A stretch of 64,000 nt of DNA. Source: Akkermansia sp. (GTDB lineage: Bacteria > Verrucomicrobiota > Verrucomicrobiia > Verrucomicrobiales > Akkermansiaceae). Where the stretch lies: the NCBI GenBank assembly GCA_017477935.1, contig JAFVIC010000075.1, positions 1-64,000 on the forward strand, given 5' to 3'. Below are positions 43,694 to 53,159 of this stretch, piece after piece. The notes under the pieces are model-generated. The model saw only the letters and a list, made by a program, of their open reading frames with translations, made no database searches and was not told the origin of the DNA. Both the position numbers and the translations under genes were made by a program. Within the stretch, counting starts at the first letter, position 1; every line of letters starts with the position of its first letter.

Positions 43694-43927
43694 ATGAGCA
43701 GCAACACCCATTCATACCCCTCCCAATACATCGACTGCACCTGTACCATCGTGGAGCGATTCGCCCCCACGGCTTTCCGCGCCACCCTGCCGAACGGCAA
43801 ACCCACCGTAGCGTTCGTACAGCGCAAAGAGGCACACTTGCTCGATGTACTGCAACCCGGCGATGAAGTCCTGTGCACCGTCTGCCCGGCTGACTTTGAA
43901 CGAGCCCGCATACGCAGCCGCAAGTAG
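43694..43927 (+). CDS. Divergent IF-1-like S1/OB-fold protein
   Basis: A 77-residue protein that follows the IF-1 pattern along its length: TIVERFAPTAFRATLPNGK (IF-1: E.LPN..FRV.LENG), then LQPGDEVLCTV (ILPGD.V.VE) and DFERARIRSRK (DL..GRI.YR). The central AHISGKMR segment of true IF-1 is replaced by VQRKEAHLL, so ribosome A-site binding may be altered. It could be a second initiation factor or an RNA chaperone. Ends in TAG. Confidence 0.7.
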   Translation: MSSNTHSYPSQYIDCTCTIVERFAPTAFRATLPNGKPTVAFVQRKEAHLLDVLQPGDEVLCTVCPADFERARIRSRK

Positions 43928-43967
43928 ACGTAAGTCATACATTCCGACGATTAGCCGGACTTTAACC

Positions 43968-43996
43968 TTGCACCACGAGGTGTAACATGCTAGAAT
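43968..43996 (+). promoter_or_regulatory. Promoter of the sugar transferase gene
   Basis: TTGCAC (43968-43973), 17 bp, TAGAAT (43991-43996), with a GTG start codon 7 bases past the -10 box. Confidence 0.75.
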
Positions 43997-44002
43997 CACC
44001 CC

Positions 44003-45412
44003 GTGACATACCGTAACACCATTCTGTACCATCTTCTGCCTGTAGCAGATATTCTGCTGGCAGCGGGCTGCGTGTGCGTAGCGCCTGATTTGGTTGACTA
44101 TATCGCGGCATACGTAGGTTGGGGGAGCGCCCCGGATTTCAATGCATTTGCAGCCTCCCCCTTCATGGTTGGCCTGGCAGTTGCGGCAGTGCCACTCATT
44201 CTGCGCATGACGGGTTTTTACCACCGCTGCAACCAGCAGCGCATCGTCTCAGCCCTTAAGCAGTTGTTTACGTTTGTTGTCTATTACCTGGGGGTATTCG
44301 GGCTGTATGTCATATGCCGTGGAGACACCGGCTCCACCTACATGAACCACGTTATTCTGGTCAGCCTGCTGCTTATTGTGCCGGGGCTGTTCCTGCGCTT
44401 CTACCTGTTACGCTATATACTGCAGAACACGGGTTTCGGGCGTCGGGCTCTGCGCCGGGTACTGCTGGCCGGTACCGAACAGGATATCAACGCAGCCTGG
44501 GAAAAACTCCCCCGCCACTGGAAAAAAAGCCTGTGCGTAGTCGGTCGGGTTATTGCCGGCCAAACCACGCAGGAGGATGTACAGCAGCACATTGAGAACA
44601 ACCACGTGGAACAGCTTATGCTTTTCGGAGGGCTGGACGCTTACAGCGCTATGTCAGAAACCATCGCACGCTGTGAATTGCAGGGTATAGACATCTACGT
44701 GCACCTGAACGACAACCACCCGGTTGCCCAGAGAGCGGACGTAACCGAAATCGGTGAACAGCGCGTGCTCATTCTCACCTCGACCCCGGTTTACTCCTGG
44801 AGCAGGCTGATAAAAGGTTTCCTGGGCCGGGTACTGGCACTTCTGGGCATCATCGGTACCTCTCCCCTGTGGCTCATTGCAGCCATTGGCATCAAAATCA
44901 GTGACCCCAAGGGGAAAGTCTTCTACCGTCAGCAGCGCTCAGGTTTGTATGGCAAGCCCTTCGGCATGTGGAAATTCCGCTCCATGTACTCAGATGCCGA
45001 TAAACGCCTGGATGAAATCAAGGCCAAATACGGCAACGAGATGGACGGCCCCATCTTCAAGCTCACCAACGACCCGCGCATTTTCCCCTTCGGTCACTTC
45101 ATCCGCAAGTACTCCATCGACGAACTGCCCCAGCTGCTCAACGTGCTGACGGGCGACATGGCCATTGTCGGCCCCCGACCGCTGCCGACGTATGAGACAG
45201 CCGAGTTCCCGGAGATTTCTCAGCGCCGCCGCCTGAGCGTAAAGCCGGGGCTCACCTGCTACTGGCAGATAGAGGATCGCAGTGACTGCAAAGACTTCGA
45301 CCGCTTGATTGCCAAAGACCTGAAATACATTGACAACTGGAACCTCTGGACGGACTTTGTGCTCATTCTCCGCACCATCCCCGTCGCCATCTTCGGCAAA
45401 GGGGCCAAATAA
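44003..45412 (+). CDS. Undecaprenyl-phosphate sugar-1-phosphate transferase (WcaJ/WbaP-type)
   Basis: A 469-residue membrane protein with a GTG start. Four N-terminal transmembrane helices and a nucleotide-binding-like CoA-binding domain (about 140-245) precede the bacterial sugar transferase domain (about 260-465): a membrane re-entrant helix, KVFYRQQRSGLYGKPF, MWKFRSM, TNDPRIFPFGHFIRKYSIDELPQ, and MAIVGPRPLP. It loads the first sugar phosphate onto undecaprenyl phosphate for a surface polysaccharide. No glycosyltransferases are adjacent, so the rest of the pathway is elsewhere. Confidence 0.93.
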   Translation: MTYRNTILYHLLPVADILLAAGCVCVAPDLVDYIAAYVGWGSAPDFNAFAASPFMVGLAVAAVPLILRMTGFYHRCNQQRIVSALKQLFTFVVYYLGVFGLYVICRGDTGSTYMNHVILVSLLLIVPGLFLRFYLLRYILQNTGFGRRALRRVLLAGTEQDINAAWEKLPRHWKKSLCVVGRVIAGQTTQEDVQQHIENNHVEQLMLFGGLDAYSAMSETIARCELQGIDIYVHLNDNHPVAQRADVTEIGEQRVLILTSTPVYSWSRLIKGFLGRVLALLGIIGTSPLWLIAAIGIKISDPKGKVFYRQQRSGLYGKPFGMWKFRSMYSDADKRLDEIKAKYGNEMDGPIFKLTNDPRIFPFGHFIRKYSIDELPQLLNVLTGDMAIVGPRPLPTYETAEFPEISQRRRLSVKPGLTCYWQIEDRSDCKDFDRLIAKDLKYIDNWNLWTDFVLILRTIPVAIFGKGAK

Positions 45413-45424
45413 CGCGTGCTCGGC

Positions 45425-45889
45425 ATGTTCCACATCGTCCTCTTTCATCCCGAAATCCCCCACAACACCGGCGCGGCCGGTCGACTGGCCGTAGCGACGA
45501 ACTCGCGCCTGCACCTCATCAAGCCCCTCGGGTTCAGCCTGGACGAAAAACACGTGCGCCGCACCGGGCTGGACTACTGGCCACACGTTGACCTGCAGCT
45601 CTGGGACTCACTCGCTGAACTTGAAGCCGCTGCCGCCCCCGGTGCGCACTTCTGGTACCTTTCCACGAAAGCCACCCACTCCATCTGGGCGCCGGAACTT
45701 CCCATTGCCGATGGTGACTATTTCGTCTTCGGCCCCGAAAGCAAGGGCTTACCCGAAAGCTGGATAGCCGCTCACCCCAATACCGCCCTGCGCATACCCA
45801 TGCCGGGCACCCATGCCCGCTCGCTCAACCTCTCTACCAGTGTGGCTATCATGCTCTATGAAGGGCTGCGCCGCACACTCCCCTGCTGA
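45425..45889 (+). CDS. trmL: tRNA (cytidine/uridine-2'-O-)-methyltransferase TrmL
   Basis: A 154-residue SPOUT methyltransferase that modifies the wobble base of tRNA-Leu. Diagnostic: FHIVLFHPEIPHNTGAAGR at the start, VFGPESKGLP, and the knot-forming RIPMPGTHARSLNLSTSVAI. A GTG at 45416, 4 bases after the previous stop, is an alternative start, but MFHIVLFHP is the family beginning. Confidence 0.93.
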   Translation: MFHIVLFHPEIPHNTGAAGRLAVATNSRLHLIKPLGFSLDEKHVRRTGLDYWPHVDLQLWDSLAELEAAAAPGAHFWYLSTKATHSIWAPELPIADGDYFVFGPESKGLPESWIAAHPNTALRIPMPGTHARSLNLSTSVAIMLYEGLRRTLPC

Positions 45890-45895
45890 CCGGTT

Positions 45896-46459
45896 ATGAA
45901 AAACATCGTCTACTTCGACCTCGAAACCCGACTCTCAGCTGCTCAGGTAGGTGGCTGGCACGAGGCCGGCAAAATGGGAATCTCCGTTGCCGTTACCTAT
46001 TCCACCAGGGACAACGCCTATCACATCTACACTCAGGATCAGGTCGAACAGCTTATCGAAGAGCTCCGTACTGCTGACCTCGTGGTCGGCTACAACCACA
46101 TCGGCTTCGACTACCAGGTCATCCAACCCTTTACCTTCTGGACCTTGGCGGATGTCTCCAACAACCTCGACATCTGCATTGACCTCACCAACAGAATCGG
46201 CCACCGCCTCAAGCTCGATTCCGTAGCCTCTGTCACCCTCGGTAACTCGAAAACAGCTGAGGGGCTCGATGCGCTCAAATGGTGGGCTGAATACGAGAAA
46301 ACCGGCGACCCGCAAAAGATGCTCGATATTGCCCGCTACTGCTGCTTCGACGTGAAAGTCACCATGGAAGTGCACAAGTTCGGCGCCCTCAACGGCTATG
46401 TGAACTACGTTGACAAAAAGGGCGAAACCGTCCGTGTCGATGTGGATTGGGAACTGTAA
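45896..46459 (+). CDS. RNase H-like 3'-5' exonuclease family protein (YprB-like)
   Basis: A 187-residue protein with DEDD-type exonuclease motifs: YFDLET at the start, VVGYNHIGFDYQV in the middle, and YCCFDVKVTM near the end with the last Asp. Such domains usually belong to helicase-associated exonucleases, but here it stands as a single-domain protein 6 bases after trmL. Role in DNA or RNA repair or tRNA processing is not resolved by sequence. Confidence 0.78.
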   Translation: MKNIVYFDLETRLSAAQVGGWHEAGKMGISVAVTYSTRDNAYHIYTQDQVEQLIEELRTADLVVGYNHIGFDYQVIQPFTFWTLADVSNNLDICIDLTNRIGHRLKLDSVASVTLGNSKTAEGLDALKWWAEYEKTGDPQKMLDIARYCCFDVKVTMEVHKFGALNGYVNYVDKKGETVRVDVDWEL

Positions 46460-46463
46460 TGCC

Positions 46464-47294
46464 ATGAGAAAAGCGGCCCTTACCCTCACCACCCTGCTGG
46501 TGCTCAGCGCCTGTGTATGGCAGAATACGCAGCCCGCAGGCTACCCCATGGTGAAGGGGGAGCCTACGGCTCAGCCCGACGATATCATCACCACGCTGAG
46601 TAAACCCACCATCGTTTGGAAAGACGGTTCCCCAGAACTGCTGCACGAGAAAATCAACCACACGGCCTCCCTGCGCGCCCTCAAACACCATATTGCAGAG
46701 GGATTGCCGGTTGATACGCCGGATGCCCACGGCCTGCCTGCCGTGGCACATGCCGCTGCCGTGGGAGATGCGGCTTACCTGGCCGAGCTCATTGCCCTCG
46801 GGGCGGAGCTGAACTATCCGGCAGCCCTCAAGCGCCCTGAGCCGGGCAACTCCTGCCTGTTCAGCGGCGATGAACTGAGCGCCACCGGTCTGGCGGCCCG
46901 ATACGGTCAGACAACCGCTCTGCAACTGCTGCTGCGCCATGGTGCCCGCCCCTACGGGGTGGAAAGGGCTATCGTGAACAACCACCTCGACTGCCTGAAA
47001 CTCCTGCATGCCGCCGGCGGTGATTTGCACGAGGGTGAATACACCACTGACGGCATATTCTACCCCGCTACCTGCAACGCCCGCTCAGAGGAAGTTCTGC
47101 GCTACCTCATCACACACGGCGTCAGCCCCCGCATACCCGCCGAGTACATTACCCTATGCTGCCCCGATGTGAACGCCGCCGAGCGCTATCTCAACATGTA
47201 CCTGCGTACCGGAGCCTGGTCCCCACAGCAGGCCGCACAGTTCCGCCGCACCAGCCAACTTTATCAATCCTCACCCGCCCTTCCGGCAGAATAA
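46464..47294 (+). CDS. Ankyrin-repeat lipoprotein
   Basis: A 276-residue protein with a lipobox (LLVLSAC), then about four to five ankyrin repeats (GLPAVAHAAAVGDAAYLAELIALGAEL, GLAARYGQTTALQLLLRHGA). The start at 46464 follows the preceding gene by 4 bases. A Cys-rich loop (LCCPD) is near the end. It resembles the ankyrin lipoprotein at 6399-7472 in design, but not closely enough to call a recent duplicate. Confidence 0.85.
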   Translation: MRKAALTLTTLLVLSACVWQNTQPAGYPMVKGEPTAQPDDIITTLSKPTIVWKDGSPELLHEKINHTASLRALKHHIAEGLPVDTPDAHGLPAVAHAAAVGDAAYLAELIALGAELNYPAALKRPEPGNSCLFSGDELSATGLAARYGQTTALQLLLRHGARPYGVERAIVNNHLDCLKLLHAAGGDLHEGEYTTDGIFYPATCNARSEEVLRYLITHGVSPRIPAEYITLCCPDVNAAERYLNMYLRTGAWSPQQAAQFRRTSQLYQSSPALPAE

Positions 47295-47430
47295 ACCCTG
47301 CCATTTTTCAGCAGCACGGCAATGCGGCAAGGGTTCGCAAGAGAAGATTCCCATTTTTACACCGGCCATTTACAACTTCGCATAATTATTTTTGAACAAG
47401 GCACCCACCTACGGTGTCATACCCGACAAG

Positions 47431-50007
47431 ATGAACAACAACCTCACCACAAAATTAATGGAGGCGCTTCAAACCGCGCAGAGAAATGCTGCAAGCGGCG
47501 GCCGCGCCCAGATTTACCCTGCTGAGCTTCTGCTGGCCCTGGTCGAGCAGGAAGGCGGCGTACTGGCCGCCGTGCTGAACAAGGCCGGCGTCGAGCTGGC
47601 CGCACTGGCACGCGCTCTGCAAGATGAGCTGAACCGCAAACCGCACCAGACAGGTGCCGTGGCGCAGTCACCGGGTATCGGCCCTGAGCTGGACCGCTGC
47701 CTGACCGCAGCGGAAGAACAGCGCAAGCGCTTGAAAGATGACTACCTGAGCGTGGAGCATGTGGTGCTCGGCATGCTGGAGTCTGACAGCGACCTGCGCC
47801 GCCTGCTGGAGGGAGTGGGGCTCACGCAGGCCCGCTACCTGCAGGCACTCAAGGAGGTGCGCGGTAACCAGCGCGTGACCGACCAGAACCCGGAGGAGAA
47901 GTACGAAACGCTCGAAAAATACGGCACCGACCTCACCGCCCGCGCCCGCCAGGGGAAGATTGACCCGGTTATCGGCCGCGATGGCGAGATTCGCCGCGTG
48001 CTGCAAATCCTCTCGCGCCTCACCAAAAACAACCCCGTGCTCATCGGCTAGCCCGGCGTGGGCAAAACCGCCATTGCCGAGGGGCTGGCCCGCCGCATAG
48101 TCGATGGCGACGTACCTGACAGCATGCAGGGCAAGCGCCTGGTGAGCTTGAACATCGGCTCCATGCTCGCCGGTGCCAAGTACCGCGGGGAATTCGAGGA
48201 GCGCCTCAAAGCCTTCATCAAAGAAGTCACCTCTTCCAACGGCGAAATCATCCTCTTCATCGACGAGCTACACACCCTGGTGGGTGCCGGTGCCGGTGGC
48301 GAAGGCAGTATGGATGCCGCCAACCTGCTCAAACCAGCCCTGGCGCGCGGTGAGCTGCGCACCATCGGTGCCACCACACTTGATGAGTACCGCAAATACA
48401 TCGAGAAAGACGCCGCACTGGAGCGCCGTTTCCAGCCAGTGTATGTGGCCGAACCGAGCGTGGAAGACACCATCGCCATCCTGCGCGGGCTCAAAGAGCG
48501 CTATGAGGTACACCACGGCGTGCATATCACCGACAGCGCCTTGGTAGCCGCCGCCACCCTGAGCAACCGCTACATCACCGACCGATTCCTGCCCGACAAG
48601 GCCGTCGACCTGGTCGACGAGGCCGCCGCACGCCTCAAAATCGAGCTCGACAGCATGCCCGCTGAAATCGATGAACTCAACCGCAGCGCCATGCAGCTCG
48701 AAATGGAGCGCCAGGCCCTCGCCAAAGAAAAGGACAACGACTCGAAACAGCGACTCGAAAAAATCACCCGCGAACTGGCCGATACGAAAGAAAAGGTGGA
48801 TGCCATGATAGCCCGCTGGAAGAGCGAGAAGGAAATCGTGAGCCGTGCCCGTGATGAGCAGCAGAAAATCGACACCCTCCGCACCGAGGCCGAGCAGGCG
48901 CAGCGACAGGGCAACCTGGGCCGGGCCTCCGAAATCCTCTACGGTGAAATCCCCGCCGCAGAAAAAGCCGCCAAAGAAGCCCGCGAAGCCCTGCAGCGCA
49001 TGCAGGAAAGCGGTGAGGGGCTGCTGAAAGAAGAGGTCACGGAAAGCGATATCGCCAAAGTCGTGGCCACCTGGACCGGTATTCCCGCCGCACGTCTGGC
49101 AGAGGGTGAGCGCGAGAAACTCCTGCACATGGAGGAGCGCATTGCCGCACGACTCATCGGCCAGCAGAGTGCCGTGAAAGCCGTGGCAGATGCCGTGCGC
49201 CGCTCCCGCGCCGGACTGCAGGACGAAAACCGCCCGCTGGGCTCCTTCATCTTCCTGGGTCCCACCGGTGTGGGCAAGACCGAACTGGCCAAGGCTCTGG
49301 CCGAGTTCCTCTTCGATGATGAGGGCGCCATGGTGCGTATCGACATGTCCGAGTACATGGAGAAGCACAGCGTGTCGCGCCTCATCGGCGCGCCTCCCGG
49401 CTACGTGGGGTACGATGAGGGCGGCCAGTTGACGGAGGCAGTGCGCCGCCGCCCCTACAGCGTGGTGCTCTTCGATGAAATCGAAAAAGCCCACCCGGAT
49501 GTCTTCAACGTGCTGTTGCAGGTGCTCGATGACGGTCGAATCACCGACGGTCAGGGGCGCACGGTCGACTTCACGAACACCGTGCTCATCATGACCAGCA
49601 ACATCGGCTCGCAGTTCATCCTTGCCGAGAGCGATGCCACCGCACGCAATGAAAAAGCACTCGATGCCCTGCGCGGCCACTTCCGCCCTGAATTCCTCAA
49701 CCGAGTGGACGAAATCATCATCTTCGACCGCCTGCAGCAGCAGGACCTCGCTCGAATCGTCGACATTCAGCTGCAGCGCGTTCGCAAGCGCCTGGCCGAC
49801 CGCGGCCTGAAGATGGAGCTCAGTCCCGCCGCCGCCACACTCGTTGCCGCCCACGGCTACGACCCGGTGTACGGAGCCCGCCCGCTCAAGCGAGCCATTC
49901 AGCGCGATATACTCGACCCGCTCAGCCTGGCTATCCTCGCCGGGAAATACCCCGAGGGCAGCACCATTCATGTGGAGGCCGATGGCGAGCACATCGTGCT
50001 CAGGTAA
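47431..50007 (+). pseudogene. clpB: ATP-dependent chaperone ClpB with in-frame amber codon
   Basis: An 858-codon reading frame with everything expected of the ClpB disaggregase: N domain (about 1-145), NBD1, the coiled-coil middle domain (about 405-525), NBD2 with [12 protein letters not shown] and [24 protein letters not shown], and the C-terminal domain. In NBD1 the Walker A motif reads LIG-stop-PGVGKTA: codon 207 is TAG (48049-48051) where homologues have Glu. One G-to-T change would explain it. No other damage is seen, so this is a very recent mutation, a sequencing error, or needs readthrough. No Shine-Dalgarno upstream. Confidence 0.9.
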
Positions 50008-50032
50008 CGCAGCCCCGCGTCTCCGCCACAAC

Positions 50033-50063
50033 AAGCCGTAGCATGTCAGCTACGGCTTTTTTT
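50033..50063 (+). terminator. Terminator after clpB
   Basis: Perfect 10-bp stem (50033-50042 with 50049-50058), 6-base loop, followed by a T-run. Confidence 0.92.
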
Positions 50064-50101
50064 ACTTCAACAGGGCGCTCGAATATGTTATTTTGGAGTA
50101 C

Positions 50102-52147
50102 ATGAGAGTACCCTTCCTTTCTCTGCTTGCCGCCACAGCTACGGCTACCGCCGCCCTGCCCCCGGTGCCGCCGACATACGTCTGCCAACGGGCGACACAA
50201 TTACTCACCATTGACGGCAAGGGCGAGGACGCGGACTGGCAACAAGCCATGCGACTGAGCCCGCTGCGAGATATCGAAGGCTGTGCCATTGAAGACAAGA
50301 CAGTCGTGCGAATGCTGTGGGATGACCGCTACCTCTATGTGCTGGCCGACATGCAGGAGCCGCACCTGTGGGCCACCCTGCACGAGCGCGACAGCATCAT
50401 CTACCGCGACCCGGATTTCGAGGTATTCATCGACCCCGATGGTGACACGCGCAACTATGTGGAAATTGAGGTGAATGCCCTCAACACCGTATGGGATTTG
50501 CTGCTTACAGCCCCCTATCGCACAGCCAACCAGGCGCTGCACGACTGGAATATACCCGGCCTGCAGAGCGCCGTACACCTGCGCGGCACACTCAACAACC
50601 CGGCAGATACCGATGAGGGATGGAGCGTAGAGCTCGCCATCCCCTGGGAAAGTATCACCGGGCACTCCGCTCACCCGCGCCGCTGCGAGCCCCCCGCCCC
50701 CGGCAGCACGCTGCGCATGAACTTCTCGCGCGTGAACTGGCAGGTCCGGCCGGACACCACATCCCCCTGCGGGTACTCCAAACTCACGCAGCCGGAGGGC
50801 ACCCCGCTGCCCGAAAGTAACCACGTGTGGGCTCCCACAGGGGTCATCAACATCCACTGCCCCGAACACTGGGGATATGTGCGACTGAGCGATAAACCGG
50901 TCGGCAGCGGCTACGAAAGCACCCCGGTGCCGACCACATACCCGGCGCAGCGCAGGCTCTTCGACTGGTACACAGCTCAGCTGGCGCACCGGGCGCAGCA
51001 CGGTACCTTCAGCACCGCCCTTCAGCACCCCGGTGTAACCGCCCTCTACTGCGACACACAGCATTTCCTGGCACAAGCTACGGCAAGCGACGGACAGAAG
51101 CTCACCCTCGACCACCACGGCAATCTGAGCCTCTTGCCCGCCACAAATGAGCGCCCCCCGCTCTACCTGTGGGTACAGGGTGGCAAACACGAGGGCGACA
51201 CCCCCTGGTGGCAGCAGCACTTCGCCCGCCTGGCCGGCGCAGGCATACACGCCGTCATCATCGGCGGCACTGTGGAGCAGCTCACCCACCTCATCCCCAT
51301 CGCTCACTCCGAAGGACTGCAGGTCTATGCCTGGCTGTGGGCTCTGAACCGCCCGCAAGATGCCACAGCCCTGCAACACCCTGACTGGTATGCCGTCAAC
51401 CGGCACGGCAAGTCCTGCCACGCACCGGCAGACCGCCCCTTTGTGGAGTATTATCAGTTCCTCTGCCCGAACAGCGAGGGGGCGCTCAACCACCTGCTCA
51501 CCCAGGTCGACCGACTGGCCACCATACCGGGGCTCACCGGTATACAGCTCGACTACATGCGCATGCCCGACGTTATCCTGCCCCGCGGCCTGTGGGCCAA
51601 ATACGGGCTGGATATGAGCCGTGAGCTACCGGAGTACGACTTCTGCTATTGCGAGCGCTGCCGAACAGATTTCCGAAAGACAAGCGGGCGTGATATTGAG
51701 CCGATAGCCGAGCAGGATGCCGCCTGGCGCACCTATCGCCTGAACTGTGTGGCACGCGTGGCCAACACCCTCTGCCAACGCATTCGCTCACACAACCTGC
51801 GCTCCGCTTGTGCCGTATTCCCCACCCCGCAACTGGCAGCCCAACTCGTACGCCAGAACTGGGCAGACTTTGAGCTGGACCTCGCCCTGCCCATGGTCTA
51901 CCATAGTTTCTACAACGAAAATACCACCTGGGCGGCCGAGTGCAGCAGGCTGGCAGCCGGGCAGACTCAACAGCGAATCCCCCTCGCCCCGGGGCTGCAC
52001 CTGCCGGATTCCACCACCGCCACCCTGCCCCGCGAGCTCGACCAACTCCTCCGCACAGCCCCTGCCGGCATCGGCCTGTTCTGCGACGACGACCTCAGCC
52101 CGGAAATGCTGCAAACCCTGCACCAATGGTGCGAAAAAAGCGAATAA
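50102..52147 (+). CDS. Secreted protein with CBM9-like and glycoside-hydrolase-like domains
   Basis: A 681-residue exported protein. After the signal peptide, residues about 25-245 form a CBM9-type sugar-binding domain (IDGKGEDADWQQA, VRMLWDDRYLYVLADMQEP, DPDFEVFIDPDGD, YVEIEVNALNTVWD). Residues about 330-660 look like a TIM-barrel of the GHL10-like kind (AGIHAVIIGG, GLQVYAWLWALNRP, GLTGIQLDYMRMPD, DFCYCERCRTDF). The Asp in QLDYMR is a plausible catalytic residue. Substrate unknown. The open frame begins with a TTG at 50093; the ATG at 50102 fits the signal peptide. Confidence 0.75.
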   Translation: MRVPFLSLLAATATATAALPPVPPTYVCQRATQLLTIDGKGEDADWQQAMRLSPLRDIEGCAIEDKTVVRMLWDDRYLYVLADMQEPHLWATLHERDSIIYRDPDFEVFIDPDGDTRNYVEIEVNALNTVWDLLLTAPYRTANQALHDWNIPGLQSAVHLRGTLNNPADTDEGWSVELAIPWESITGHSAHPRRCEPPAPGSTLRMNFSRVNWQVRPDTTSPCGYSKLTQPEGTPLPESNHVWAPTGVINIHCPEHWGYVRLSDKPVGSGYESTPVPTTYPAQRRLFDWYTAQLAHRAQHGTFSTALQHPGVTALYCDTQHFLAQATASDGQKLTLDHHGNLSLLPATNERPPLYLWVQGGKHEGDTPWWQQHFARLAGAGIHAVIIGGTVEQLTHLIPIAHSEGLQVYAWLWALNRPQDATALQHPDWYAVNRHGKSCHAPADRPFVEYYQFLCPNSEGALNHLLTQVDRLATIPGLTGIQLDYMRMPDVILPRGLWAKYGLDMSRELPEYDFCYCERCRTDFRKTSGRDIEPIAEQDAAWRTYRLNCVARVANTLCQRIRSHNLRSACAVFPTPQLAAQLVRQNWADFELDLALPMVYHSFYNENTTWAAECSRLAAGQTQQRIPLAPGLHLPDSTTATLPRELDQLLRTAPAGIGLFCDDDLSPEMLQTLHQWCEKSE

Positions 52148-52203
52148 AAATACCATAAACTCCTTAAAAAGCTCTTTTTTTCGTGTGAGACATCACTTCG
52201 GGC

Positions 52204-52232
52204 TTGCCCGGCGGTAGCAGATGTGCTACTCT
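52204..52232 (+). promoter_or_regulatory. Promoter of the 52241 ankyrin gene
   Basis: TTGCCC (52204-52209), 17 bp, TACTCT (52227-52232), ending 8 bases before the ATG. Confidence 0.55.
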
Positions 52233-52240
52233 GAAGGGTT

Positions 52241-53137
52241 ATGAACAAAGCAACGATTCTAAGTGAATTTTTCGCAGCCATCTGCCACAACGAAGCAGAG
52301 GTGGCAGCCAAACTGCTGGCCGAAGGTGCGGATGTGAATACCCTGTTTCGGAATCAACTCACGCCGCTCATGGTTGCAGCGAGAGCGGGCGCACATGCCG
52401 TCATTCCCGTGCTGCTGGCTGCCGGGGCTCATGTCAACGAGAAGTCCGACCTCTGGGGGTGCAGTGCCTTCCACTGGCTCTGCCGACAGGGGCTCAGCAG
52501 CCATTACCACGTCGAAGCCCAGACGGAAAGCGCTCGCGCGCTGCTGACCGCCGGGGCAGATGCCTACCTCCCCGATGCTTCGGGGGAAACGCCGCTGATT
52601 CTCGCCCTACGCCACCGTCTCAACAACGTCATCAAACTCATTCATGCCTACAGCCCCATCCCCAACGGCGTGAGTGGCAAACCCATCATCCCCTGGCTCG
52701 ATGTCGACTACCTGCGCCGGACGCACCCCTATAGTTGGCTCGAAACCGATGAAGACATATACCGCTGGTACATAGCCCCTCCTGAGCCACCCCTCCCCGG
52801 AGCCACTCGGCGTAACCCTATCCCCTGCCCTTACGAGGCGGACTGGGCTCGCCAAGCTGATATACATGCTACCGACAAGCGGGGCTACACGCCCCTGCAC
52901 CACGCAGCCGCGCAGGGGCTATACGAGATTGCGGCCATTCTCATCGACCGCGGTGCGGTGGTGGATGCTCCGTCGCGCTCCGGAGCCACGCCACTCATCA
53001 TCGCCGCCCGCAGCGGGCGCTGGAAAGTCGGCCGGTTACTGCTCGCCCACGGCGCCAATCCGGAGCACTGTGACTGCTCCAAGCGCCATGCCATCGACTA
53101 CGCTCGACGAGCGAACAATTACAGGCTATTTCTGTAA
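52241..53137 (+). CDS. Cytoplasmic ankyrin-repeat protein
   Basis: A 298-residue protein without signal peptide, with two blocks of ankyrin repeats: about 10-140 (LLAEGADVNTLFRNQLTPLMVAARAGAHA and following) and about 205-295 (KRGYTPLHHAAAQGLYEIAAILIDRGAVVDA and following), separated by a Pro/Trp-rich insertion. It should bind a protein partner in the cytoplasm. Convergent with the lipoprotein pair downstream. Confidence 0.85.
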   Translation: MNKATILSEFFAAICHNEAEVAAKLLAEGADVNTLFRNQLTPLMVAARAGAHAVIPVLLAAGAHVNEKSDLWGCSAFHWLCRQGLSSHYHVEAQTESARALLTAGADAYLPDASGETPLILALRHRLNNVIKLIHAYSPIPNGVSGKPIIPWLDVDYLRRTHPYSWLETDEDIYRWYIAPPEPPLPGATRRNPIPCPYEADWARQADIHATDKRGYTPLHHAAAQGLYEIAAILIDRGAVVDAPSRSGATPLIIAARSGRWKVGRLLLAHGANPEHCDCSKRHAIDYARRANNYRLFL

Positions 53138-53159
53138 ATGCCCACAATCGTGCAAATCT

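Noticed and set aside
48049..48051. Reassignment of TAG as a sense codon, to explain the clpB interruption.
   Set aside because: TAG terminates three plausible genes in this window (stops at 18361, 26231 and 43925), so it is a normal stop here.
48268..50034. Long minus-strand open frame (588 codons) opposite clpB.
   Set aside because: Antisense shadow with no recognisable domain; clpB conservation explains the region.
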